Below are positions 1-8,787 of a DNA stretch of 40,032 bases, one piece after another; positions within the stretch are counted from its first letter, which is position 1; every line of letters begins with the position of its first letter. The position numbers and the translations under genes were made by a program. The DNA lies in the NCBI GenBank assembly GCA_013176395.1, contig JABMLP010000056.1, forward strand, positions 1 to 40,032, in the 5' to 3' direction. The notes under the pieces are model-generated. The model did not search any database. It worked only from the letters and a program-made list of their open reading frames with translations, and had not been told where the DNA came from. The DNA is from Venturia oleaginea. Taxonomy: Eukaryota > Ascomycota > Dothideomycetes > Venturiales > Venturiaceae.

Positions 1-861
1 TGTCCAGGACATCTCGCTATGATGGAGTTCGTCATCTAGCTCACCCGGTCTTTATGGCACTCAGTTGGAAGTGCCAAAAGCAGAGTATGGCACAAACCAA
101 TTCGGGTTGGAATACAATGGCTGCTGTCAAAGTTATCAGCAGATACCCAAGCGTGAGAAAGAATCCGGAACACGATCTTCACTGGATGATTCCATCGAAC
201 TGGTACAAAGTCAAAGAATGCCCCACTGTGGGAGCACAAGTCCGAGGAAGACCCAGGAGAACCAGATTGGGAATTCCACTGGGTTCACGAAAAGGAAGTC
301 AACAATACGACCCAGAAGATCATGAAAATCCCAAACATCAGTGCAGATGTACAGCACGTCCACCACAGACACTCACCTATGAATTGCTGCGAGAATGAGG
401 AATGCGATTTACCTCAGCACCAGAAATGAAAGATCTTGGAGAAATACTCCAAGAGTTGCCAGCCATTTCCGGGAGTTGGTCTACACCAAACGAAAACGAA
501 TCTCTACAGACTATGTCGGGCGACGACAGTGAGTCTACAGTAGAAGACAACTCCAACGAAGGAGAATCGAAGGAAATCTAGAGTTTATGACCTTCCGGCT
601 CTCACGTTTGACACGACGTTGAACGAGCAATTGATCAGGACGATTCTCAGTGCAAAGACGTCTATCCAAATGCATGCCTTGACTTCACCTGCCCTACCAT
701 CCGAATGGGGCAAGGAACCTTCGACACCTTGTCCGACGATTGGACATCGCAGTCAAAACAAAGCAAGCACGCAAATGGCATGAGAATTCGGGAAACGAGG
801 AGGATCAACAGTAGAGAAGGCCTGTTGAATCCTAATGAAGCGCCTCATTTTCTGAACAACC
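1..861 (+). pseudogene. Probable gag/leader remnant of the gypsy element
   Basis: This is the stretch upstream of the protease of the gypsy element. Open segments exist at 54-398 and in the neighbouring frame at 65-325, and another readable stretch lies around 586-780, but none carries a recognisable CCHC zinc knuckle or capsid motif. Position alone (immediately 5' of an aspartic protease on the same strand) suggests decayed gag. I cannot identify individual residues that prove it. Confidence 0.4.
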
Positions 862-1239
862 TTGGTACATCCAATGCTGGTCGAAGGAAAGATCGACGAC
901 GTACCAGCATGGGCCTTCATCGACACTGGTGCCGATAGGAATCTTCTAAGCGAGAAATTGGTCGACGAATGGAAACTACCCGTACGGTCGAAACGGCATC
1001 CATATCCACTAACTATCGCTGATGGAAGACCTGTCAACTTCAATGGAGGCATAGTGATCTACGAAGCAGACATAATCTTGTGGATACAAGGGAGGAAAGA
1101 ACAGATTGTTCTAGACGTCACGAATATTGGAGACTCGGATTTGATCATTGGTCTGCTGGCTTCGAACTCACAATCCGCATATCGACTGGAGAACATTGAC
1201 GCTCACGTTCCCAGACCAACGATATCCCGTGCAGGCTAG
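862..1239 (+). pseudogene. Gypsy retropepsin-like aspartic protease segment
   Basis: The translated segment contains the catalytic motif FIDTGADRNLLS (Asp-Thr-Gly followed by Ala-Asp), and later a hydrophobic DLIIGLLAS, the usual second conserved motif (hydrophobic-hydrophobic-Gly-Leu) of retrotransposon proteases. The protease would cut the gag-pol polyprotein. The frame ends at a TAG at 1237-1239, and the downstream reverse transcriptase is in another frame, so at least one frame change or stop separates them. No independent start codon is expected, because this is an internal polyprotein domain. Confidence 0.8.
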
Positions 1240-1575
1240 CATGCGCGCTAGAACACGGACAGCACAAAGACCTTTGCGGAAAAGGCCTACACACGTTGAA
1301 GTGGCATACTGCTATCGTCTCCAGACAGAGGAGGATAGGTCAGTGTTCCAAATTCCCCATGGGTACCAGGAATTTGCAGAACTTTTTAAAGGGGAATCGA
1401 TCGAAGATTCTCTTCCACCACACCAACCATGGGATTATGAGATCGAGCTTAAGAATAATGAACAACCAAAGAAGTTCAAGATCTACCCATTGAGGGAAGA
1501 TCAGCTTGAAACCCTTCGTGAATACATCGACGATTTCACGAAGAAGAAGTTCATCCGGGAGTCGAAGTCACCCGC

Positions 1576-1905
1576 TGTAAGAGTTCAACCCTCAAAGGTG
1601 TTTCGCAAGTGAGGGAAGACAGCTTATATTTCAAGTATCTAAGTACAGAGAAGAAAGTGTAAGTACAGGAAGGATAGCTCGTATATATAATCCTCCTCTT
1701 ACAATAGATCCTTCTAGAAAGTATCTTTAAATGGAAACGTGACAGCTTACAAAAGAGAATGGCAGCTTGCGAAATAGAACATGACAGCTTGCAAAATAGA
1801 ACATGACAGCTTGCAAAATAGAACATGACAGCTTGCAGAATAACAAGAGAACAATTGGAAATCCAGTCATGGATAAGCTAGAGAGAAGGATTCCATCCCT
1901 TAACA
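1576..1905 (-). mobile_element. Solo LTR (minus orientation) with 5-bp target duplication
   Basis: On + it reads TGTAAGAG...CTTAACA, the reverse complement of the LTR at 2674-2985, so it is inserted in the opposite orientation. It is flanked by CCCGC at 1571-1575 and CCCGC at 1906-1910, a perfect 5-bp target-site duplication. It interrupts the gypsy RT. With no internal region between two LTRs, it is a solo LTR left by LTR-LTR recombination. It is 330 bp, a little longer than its sister, and its 22-bp repeat array differs. Confidence 0.9.
1741..1840 (-). repeat. 22-bp tandem repeat inside solo LTR
   Basis: The unit containing ATGACAGCTTGCAAAATAGA recurs about four to five times with a few substitutions at the left (for example ACAGCTTACAAAAGAGA). 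It lies in the part of the LTR that corresponds to U3. Confidence 0.8.
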
Positions 1906-2673
1906 CCCGCCGATATTCAGTTTTCTACGTACCCAAGCCCGATGGTTCACAACGATTGTGTGTCGATTACCGACATCTAAATGAGATTTTGGTGAAGAAT
2001 GCGTACACGCTGCCTTTAATCCAGGAGTTGAGGGACAGACTCCAAGGAGCCAGATGGTTCACGAAATTCGATATTCCTGCGGCTTTTCATCGAATTAGGA
2101 TTAAGGAAGGTAACGAGTGGAAGACAGCATTCCGCACTCACCTTGAGCACTACGAATACCTGTCATGCCCTTTGGTTTGACAAACGCCCCTGCGACGCTG
2201 CAAGCCTATATGAACAATGTGCTTCGCGAGCACTTAGACAAGTTTGTGTCTGTTTATATGGATGACATTTTGGTTTACTATCGAAAGTTCGAAGAACACG
2301 CCAATCACGTTCGAACCGTCCTCCGCGCACTACAGATATTTAACTTGCGGCCGAAACCCTCGAAAAGCGAATTCCACAAGCAATGAATCAAGTTCGTTGG
2401 ATGTTTTGTCTCTCAAGATGGACTTGAGATGGACCCGGAAATGTACCAGAAGGTCCGCGATTGGCCGGTACCCTCGAACGTCAAAGGAGTACAGTCATTT
2501 CACGCCTTCGCGAATTATTATCGACATTCATCGAAAGCTTTTCCGAAGTTGCAGAACCCCTCACGGGATTGATGAAGAAGGGGATTACCTTGGAATGGAA
2601 CGAGCATGCGCAAAAGGCCTTTGACGCACTCAAGATACGGTTAACAACACCACCCATTCTGCAACTGTTTAAC

Positions 2674-2985
2674 TGTTAAGGGATGGAATCCTTCTCTCTA
2701 GCTTATCCATGACTGGATTTCCAATTGTTCTCTTGTTATTCTGCAAGCTGTCATGTTCTATTTTGCAAGCTGTCATGTTCTATTTTGCAAGCTGTCATGT
2801 TCTATTTTGCAAGCTGTCACGTTTCCATTTAAAGATACTTTCTAGAAGGATCTATTGTAAGAGGAGGATTATATATACGAGCTATCCTTTCTGTACTTAC
2901 ACTTTCTTCTCTGTACCTTAGATACTTTGAAATACAAGCAGTCTTCTCTCACTTGCGAAACACCTTTGAGGGTTGAACTCTTACA
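2674..2985 (+). mobile_element. Solo LTR (plus orientation) with 5-bp target duplication
   Basis: It runs from TGTTAAGGGATGG to GAACTCTTACA. It is flanked by TTAAC at 2669-2673 and TTAAC at 2986-2990, a perfect target duplication. Taking out the LTR and one TTAAC rejoins the host gypsy pol frame (Leu-Phe-Asn-Ser-Glu-Lys), which supports the boundaries. Length is 312 bp. A TATATATA stretch at about 2871 may be its promoter TATA box. Confidence 0.92.
2742..2820 (+). repeat. 22-bp tandem repeat inside solo LTR (about 3.6 copies)
   Basis: The unit TGCAAGCTGTCATGTTCTAT plus TT is repeated at 2742, 2764 and 2786, with a partial unit at 2808. The same unit occurs, inverted, in the solo LTR at 1576-1905. 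Confidence 0.9.
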
Positions 2986-3890
2986 TTAACTCAGAAAAAA
3001 CAGCCACAGTCGAGGCGGATGCGTCCGATCGAGCCCTCGGAGCATGCCTCAGCCAGCCCGATTCAGATGGAAAGCTTAGACCAGTAGCTTACCACGCACG
3101 AAAATTCCTGAAAGCAGAAGTCAACTACTCCACTTCAGACAAGGAACTCATGGCCATAGCTGATGCCTTCAAGCACTGGAAGCATTATCTTGAAGGAGCG
3201 AAACACAAGATTACCGTGTATTCCGATCACAAGAATCTGCGGAATTTCACGACGACAAAGGAATTGAATCGACGGCAACTAAGATGGTCAGAAGAACTGT
3301 CATCTTACAACTTCCATATCCTTTACAAGAAAGGAAAGGAAAACGTTAACGCCGATGCATTAAGTCGACGAGAAGACTTCATGGCAGGAGAAAAAGAGAA
3401 AGTCGAACGCGCTTTGTTCCGACAGAAGGTGATGCACTTGTGCACCAAGTCTCATCACTTCAGACAGGAAAGTCCTCTTATTGGCAAGAGGTCAGGAACG
3501 CGCAGCAAAGGATCCAGATGTACAAGGCTACATTCAATCAGCAGATCAGAATACTCGTATTGAAGACGGATTGCTCCTCTTCAACAACTTGGTATATCTT
3601 CCCACGAGCCTTAGGAAACAGTACATCCTACATCAACACGAATCTCCACTCAATGGTCATTGCCGACCAGAGATTGTCCTTTCACGACTTCAGAATACCT
3701 TCTACTTCCCGCACATGCGACAGGAAGTTTTCAAGGAAATAGGAAAGTGTGTTCTTTGCAAAAAGGCCAAGTACGAACGACAGAAACTGTCGCATTAGAT
3801 ACCTTTGAAAGTATCTACGGTGATGTTTTTCAAAACGACGGACCGAGTCTACGTCCTCCTAGGCGTACAAAAAGCAGAACCGCCCCAACG

Positions 3891-3912
3891 GAAACGGGGA
3901 GAAGAAGGGTAA
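3891..3912 (+). other. Polypurine tract of the gypsy element
   Basis: A purine-only run apart from one C and one T (GAAACGGGGAGAAGAAGGGTAA) lies directly before the TG of the LTR at 3913, where the plus-strand primer of reverse transcription is expected. Confidence 0.75.
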
Positions 3913-4148
3913 TGTCAAAGGATAGATCCTTTCTCAACTTATCCTGGATGGATTCTTAGCACTACCTGGTAGTCTTTCACGTGCGCCTAGCAGGGATTGT
4001 TTGCAGCATGTCCTTTTTTTCTTATACGGAGGACATATATACTAGTCGTCCTTCATACACTTACACATTCTCCTCTGTACTTAGATACTTCGAAATACAA
4101 GCAGTCTTCTCTCACTTGCGAAACACCTTTGAGGGTTGAACTCTTACA
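3913..4148 (+). mobile_element. 3' LTR of the gypsy element
   Basis: It starts TGTCAAAGGATAG after a polypurine tract and ends GAACTCTTACA. Its last 60-odd bases are nearly the same as those of the solo LTRs at 1576 and 2674, but the first 150 bases are different and lack the 22-bp repeats. The base after it is in frame with a copia RNase H domain. The matching 5-bp target duplication (GTGTT at 4149-4153) should be found next to the 5' LTR outside the window. Confidence 0.82.
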
Positions 4149-4565
4149 GTGTTCTTTCTTGCTGGAGCACCAGTTGTCTGGATGAGCAAGAAGATGAAGT
4201 CAGTAGCAACCTCTACGATGGAAGCTGAATACATGGCAATGAGCAGCGGTGGTAAACAAGCTCAATTTCTTTCATCGCTCTTGAGGGAAATGGGACATCC
4301 GGACATGGTAGGCAAGAACGCTTTTGAGCCTCTCATGGTTCTGAAGGGAGACAACCAAGCTTGTCTCAGCCTGGTTAAGGACTCCCATGCTCATGAGAGA
4401 TCTAAACACATTGACATCGCATACAACAATGTCAGAAGAATGAGGGAAAGGAACCAATTGATCGTGGAGTTCTGTCCTACTGCAGACATGGTTGCAGATG
4501 GGTTGACTAAGCCAAAGAATGGTCAACAGTTCCAGAACTTCTTACATCAACTGGGAGTGGTATAG
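4149..4565 (+). pseudogene. Ty1/copia RNase H C-terminal fragment
   Basis: The open frame reads VFFLAGAPVVWMSKKMKSVA, then TSTMEAEYMA, a DNQACLSL motif, a KHIDIAYN segment and a C-terminal ADGLTKP. These are diagnostic for the end of a Ty1/copia polyprotein. The fragment starts exactly at the end of the gypsy LTR and has no start codon of its own, so it is the downstream half of a copia element split by the gypsy insertion. It ends at a TAG at 4563-4565, 24 bp before the copia LTR. No break is seen within this fragment. Confidence 0.88.
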
Positions 4566-4589
4566 CTAAGGTCTAGGCATGAGTGGGAG

Positions 4590-4804
4590 TGTTGAACAGT
4601 GGCATGCCAGTCCTTGATACCTCAGGCATAGTGCACGTGAAAGATGCCACGGTGTACTTAACCTCCTTAGTCAATACAGCCAAGTCACAAGGGTGACACT
4701 CGTTCTTTTCATCGGCTCCTATCGTTAAGTTCGTGTTGAATCTACTTCCGAATAACTCTGTTTTGCTCGTTCAGCGTAACACATCGTTCAGTAGTGAGTC
4801 AACA
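4590..4804 (+). mobile_element. 3' LTR of the split copia element
   Basis: It starts TGTTGAACAGTGG just after the purine-rich GAGTGGGAG and ends GTGAGTCAACA, giving the terminal inverted repeat TGTTGA/TCAACA usual for copia LTRs. The 3' end was chosen from that inverted repeat. An earlier TAACA at about 4781 is a less good alternative. No second LTR copy is in the window to confirm it. Confidence 0.68.
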
Positions 4805-4919
4805 AGGAAGAGTGGTCTTTCCATTTTTTATTTGAATTGCTTCCATTCTGAGAGTTGAGATGGTCGTACTAAAGATGGTGCACTTGATGTTAACCTCTGA
4901 TCACGACTTTGACCAGAGG

Positions 4920-5965
4920 TTACTCTTTTTCCGATTCTGGTTCTGAACTGCAATCTTCGCTGGCCGCGCTCGCTTTGGTTTCGTTGTTGTTTGTAGATTT
5001 ATTGGTCTTGGTAACTCCCGGTTTCTTTGCAGGGAGCATCTTGCAGTCCTTGACCATACGCCTTTTCTTTCCACAACGTAAGCATGCCCCCGATTCGCGA
5101 CGTCGTTGAATTTCTTCTTGGGATACCCATTTTGCTCGGTTTGACTTTGTGGGTTCCCAATCCATTTTCTCTTGAAAGTTGGGCTTCGTTCCTATCTCGG
5201 GCCGGTCTACTATTTGGGCAAAGGTACCTGGGGTTGATTTCAAGGCTTGTAGTTTCGCGTCAATGTCGAGTAGACCTTGCCGGTATTTCAAAAAACTTGT
5301 GGTATCCAGTGATGCCGTGACGAGCAGTTCGCGAAAGCCTTTGGATAGGGTTAGGTTCAGGGTATTGATCTGAACACAGTCGCCCCATGTGCTGCCTCCC
5401 GCCCTTGCTAGCAAGTCGTCAAATTTTGGCATAAAGCTGCTCAATGACTGCCGGGGTCCTTGTCTTAGAGAGTTGAGCTGAGCCAGTGCATTCTGCTGTT
5501 CGTTGGGATCCCCGAAGACTGATTCGGCGTATTCAAGAAGTTCTCGGGGGTCTGATTGTTCTCCGAGGTCGACGCGACCCAGGCTCGTACTCTGTTCTGG
5601 GCCGTATTTTCCATGCTCATGTATAGGTAATTGAAACAGTCCGCTGGGATCCCAATCGCTTCTCTATCCGTGCGAACTTTCACTATCGCTTGCAGTTTCC
5701 ATACTACCCATGTCGATCGTATCCCGCTGTATTTTGAAAGGTGGGGAAAACTGTGGCGGGGTCGTTCCGATCGAGGTACCACGGATATAACATTCGGTAT
5801 CGACGTAGCAGGGCTCTGCGTGGCAGAGCTCTGTATAGCCCGAACTTCAGATACCACTTCCTGGTTCTGTCGTTCCAAGGCTTCGTTTCTTGCCCGGAGC
5901 TCCTGAATTATCATAATCAGCGACTCCATTGTGGGCTGTTGTTGCTGCTGTGGACCGTCTTCCAT
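4920..5965 (-). pseudogene. Gypsy gag gene, frameshifted
   Basis: The ATG at 5965 follows the LTR at 5992 by 26 bp. The N-terminal part has a Gln run (MEDGPQQQQQP) and a coiled-coil-like ELRARNEALERQNQEVVSE. The middle has the retrotransposon gag fold sequence (RVRAWVAS), and the C-terminal part carries a degenerate zinc knuckle CLRCGKKRRMVKDC. The frame changes by one at about 5550. After the shift the sequence runs through LNSLRQGPRQSLSSFMPKFD to a TAA at 4920-4922. The knuckle keeps its three cysteines at the right spacing, but the histidine position is Arg (CGT). No protease or RT follows: the element is truncated just past gag. Confidence 0.8.
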
Positions 5966-5991
5966 AGCTGCGTATTCCTTTTGTATGCAAC

Positions 5992-6387
5992 TGTAACTCT
6001 CACACCTCCTCTTACTTAGGACGCAAAGCACGCGTACTTATCCGCGGCTAATCCCAGGTGGAAGAGTCGTAACAAGCTCACGCCGATACTGGCGCGGTCC
6101 AGCTTGTTCGATAAAGAGAGAGAGAGGGAGAGAGCTAGATTGTAATGTGACGGGTTAAGATCATGCCTGGATACCAGGAAAAACCACCCAAATGTGCAAT
6201 ACAATCTAGCTAATGACAAAAAGATAGATACACGATTGCAAACTCCTCTCGAGGGAGATGCCAAGCCATTCACATGCTTGACACAGAATCATTCCGAGGT
6301 TTGACAGGAGACGTCAAGCCATTCACAAGCTTGCCCTAGAGAGATAGGCAAAGCCTAGATGAAGGCCCAAGGGTCTAGCCCGTGACA
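5992..6387 (-). mobile_element. LTR of truncated gypsy element (minus)
   Basis: On the minus strand it starts TGTCACGGGCTAGACCC at 6387 and ends GTGAGAGTTACA at 5992, immediately upstream of the gag leader. It contains an AG/CT microsatellite at about 6113-6135 and two related segments around GCCAAGCCATTCACATGCTTG (6260) and GTCAAGCCATTCACAAGCTTG (6313). The partner LTR is absent because the element is truncated. The 5 bp outside the LTR are GCAGT at 6388-6392, overlapping the hAT tip. Confidence 0.75.
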
Positions 6388-6388
6388 G

Positions 6389-6415
6389 CAGTGATGTAAA
6401 TAGACTAGAAAGACA
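6389..6415 (+). repeat. hAT left terminal inverted repeat
   Basis: It matches the inverted right end at 15373-15399, with differences at repeat positions 7 and 22. It is followed by an imperfect (GACA/GACG) run. Confidence 0.8.
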
Positions 6416-6767
6416 AACAGACAGACGGACGGACTTGAGACAACAGGGGGGTCTAGATGGAGCAGATCTCCACCAATCAAGGTCCAGATATTGGCTTGGC
6501 ATGTCTGTATAGCGCTGTTGTTGGTGGTGGGTGTAGAGGTAGTGGATTTTGGCGTGGATTTTAGCGAGGATAGTAGCCATTGGCGTGGATTTAGCAAGGA
6601 ATCTACGCTAATATCTTCGGCTTTGCAAGCGATTGGTTACTTTGAATATACTGAAAAATCCAGCTCAGGGGCAGCCAAAAACCTCGCCGGCGTGGACCTT
6701 AATATTATGAATTATCGAACCCTCCAAATCGCTCAAATTTGAACATCTTTTCAATTGCGTTACAACA

Positions 6768-8429
6768 ATGCCTGCGCCGGGAGAACGAGGGCGAGGTAGC
6801 TCTCAAGCCTCTCAATCTCAAACTCAGCGTTCTACCGCTTCTGGCCGTCTCAGTACTCAACCTTCTATATTCGATAATTCATCAACTTTCCTCGGCGACG
6901 ATGAGGCTATCGATTCTGGCCTAGTTACCGGTAATAAACGCAAACGGAGAGTCACAAAAACCCGGAAAGTTGGCAACCACACAGTTACCTTTACCTCAAG
7001 TGAAGGTGAGCCTTCTGCCGATAACCAGAATCCAGTATCACAACCTTTAGATAATGTCTATATGCGCAGAACCTACAAAATCGAGGGTATTAACTACCGC
7101 CGGCGGGATGACATTGTCTTGAGGCGTGAGAGGAAGAAGAAACTTACCTCTTATGATCTGGCAGAAGGACAATAACGGCAAACTTAGAGGGTTTGCAATC
7201 GCGCATCCCACAGAACCAATTATCCTCTACTATTGCTGCTACTGCAATGGTGAGAACGGCGAAAAAACAAAGTCTCCATTTACCCTCGATATTACCCACG
7301 GTCATACTCACGCCCTCACTCATTGGCGCACCAAACACGGCGTTAATGTCAATGGTAATGAGATCCCAAAATGCAACGTGTTGCAGCAATTGGCGGACCA
7401 GGCGGCCAACACCAAAGTTGTAAACGCGATGCGCAAACTTATTTGGCGCGATAATTTTGAGCTCTTCAAGTTGCTCCTCATCCGCTGGATTGTGTATTGT
7501 CATATCGCCATCTCGATGGTAGATAACCTCTACTCCTTAGCCTTTTTGAAGCATCTGAACGCGCCATATGTTGCATATTTGGCTGGGAGGTACACGGTAC
7601 GGAGTTGGGTAATGGCTAACTATGCGAAGCGTAAAAAATGGCTCCAGCGAGATATGAGGAGCGCAAGGTAGTCGATCTTCTACTCGCGATTTAGTTACTA
7701 TACTAACGCTCATAGAGATCGAATATTCACTTAACCTTTGACTTATGGACCTCTCCAAACTCCTATGCAATTATTGCAGTCAACGCTCACTACATTGACC
7801 ACCAAGGGCGGCGCCAGATCAAGCTTTTAGCCCTCCGTGAGCTCATTGGCGAGCACTCAGGCGAGAATATGGCGGCGTTGTTACTCCGGGTCATCAAGGA
7901 CTACAAGATCTGGAGGAGAGTTGACTTCTTTGTGACCGATAATGCGGCTTCAAACGATGTCTGTATCGACATTATACTGCGTAGGCTCTACCCAGAAATG
8001 ACTAAGGAGCAGAGAGGGCGTAGGAGATTGCGCTGTATCGGTCACATCATCAATTTATCAGCCCAAGTCCTCATATTAGGTGACGCTGCGGAGAAGGACT
8101 TGCGCGATTTGGATCCCTACAACCTCAACGGCGACTTCTCTTCAATTGCAGCTGCCTAGCGCAAGAAAGGAGTGATTGGAAAGGTCCATAACATAGTGAA
8201 GTATATTCGGATGACGCCTCAAAGTCGGCAGGAGTTTGGGCGGTGTTTGAGTACAGTTGCGAGCGAGATCAAGTGGAATACCTACGATGTAAGTTCAGAA
8301 TTCTCGCGATATTCCCCACTTTTCGAGCGTTTCAGCCAATTAGAAGGCTGCGATTGCAATCTTGTCAGATCTCCTCGCCGCAACCTAGAACTATTCCCTA
8401 GCTAATATATTCTTTCAGCTCATACATTC
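6768..8429 (+). pseudogene. hAT transposase, 5' half
   Basis: The ATG at 6768 opens a low-complexity basic N-terminus (Ser/Gln-rich, NKRKRRVTKTRK). A one-base frame change at about 7155 moves into the BED-like zinc finger: two cysteines in CCYCNG, then His residues in HTHALTHWRTKHG. An intron at 7668-7715 (branch TACTAAC, end CATAG) joins to IHLTFDLWTSPNS, the hAT catalytic-core start, and FFVTDNAASND with another core Asp. A TAG at 8157-8159 stands where relatives have Trp (Ala-Ala-stop-Arg-Lys). A second intron is predicted at 8289-8418 (GTAAGT...TTTCAG). The following exon is cut after 11 bp by the copia insertion. Confidence 0.82.
7668..7715 (+). other. Predicted 48-bp intron in hAT transposase
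   Basis: It has a GTAGTC donor, a TACTAAC branch site and a CATAG acceptor. Splicing joins Arg-Ser-Ala-Arg to Ser-Asn-Ile-His-Leu in phase 2 and restores the conserved DLWTSPN context. Confidence 0.75.
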
Positions 8430-8602
8430 TACAAAGTAGCGATGTATGATGTCAAAAGTGTGTGAATACGAGTGGAAATGAATGAATGCATAATGTCTAG
8501 AATACAGAGACTGAAGCTGCTTATATGGGCCTTAATGAGGCTGTTTGCAGCGATACAAAGAGAGAGAGAGACATCAAACCACAATCCATAATCCACGTTC
8601 CA
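8430..8602 (-). repeat. Copia 3' LTR (173 bp)
   Basis: It is the same as 13805-13977 except for one base. Read on minus it starts TGGAACGTGG and ends CTACTTTGTA. It includes an AG dinucleotide run at about 8559-8570. Confidence 0.93.
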
Positions 8603-8787
8603 CGCCCCTTCAGCTTTTGAGCGATTACAGAGTGAGAAAGATGAATAGACTGAGTGAATGGTTTGAACAACAAAAATGAGTAACTGCCTGACATATGAAA
8701 ACCCTTGACCCTGTCTGAAAATGAGACCCTCTGGTGGTTGGTGGTTCTTGAGCCTAACCCAATAAGAATAATACACAAACTGATTCT

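Larger units (their letters stand above)
1240..3912 (+). pseudogene. Gypsy pol remnant: RT, RNase H, integrase zinc-binding segment
   Basis: The RT N-terminal part (about 1360-1570) has the gypsy-type segment before the fingers. After the first solo LTR come VFYVPKPDGSQRLCVDYRHLN (shared with gypsy RTs), then in a new frame MPFGLTNAPAT and the active-site box YMDDILVY (about 2260). RNase H is recognised from VEADASDRALGACLSQ and NADALSR (about 3010-3370), interrupted at its start by the second solo LTR. An HHCC-type integrase N-terminal segment with CVLCKKAK follows at about 3600-3798. Breaks: a frame change at the first LTR junction, another at about 2165, a TGA at 2384-2386, another frame change at about 2510, and further shifts near 3440-3480. 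The integrase catalytic core is absent. Confidence 0.85.
1..4148 (+). mobile_element. Ty3/gypsy LTR retrotransposon, 5' end outside window, degenerate
   Basis: The domain order is protease, reverse transcriptase, RNase H, then the integrase zinc-binding segment, followed by a polypurine tract and a 3' LTR. RT-RNase H before integrase is the Ty3/gypsy order. The 5' LTR is not in the window. The integrase catalytic core is missing: only about 115 bp separate the end of the H2C2 segment (about 3798) from the LTR. Several frameshifts, stops and two solo-LTR insertions (1576-1905 and 2674-2985) show it is dead. The sequence right after the 3' LTR is the middle of a copia RNase H domain, so this gypsy element appears to have jumped into a copia element whose 5' portion should lie to the left of the window. 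Confidence 0.88.

Noticed and set aside
2674..4148. Reading 2674-2985 and 3913-4148 as the two LTRs of one short element
   Set aside because: The sequence between is gypsy RNase H and integrase segment, continuous with the frame to the left of 2674, and 2674-2985 has its own perfect TTAAC duplication. It is a solo LTR.
4892..4921. Hairpin AACCTCTG...CAGAGGTT considered as a terminator or element end
   Set aside because: An 8-bp stem with a 14-bp loop at the end of gag. It has no matching partner as a TIR, and no fungal terminator of this kind is known.
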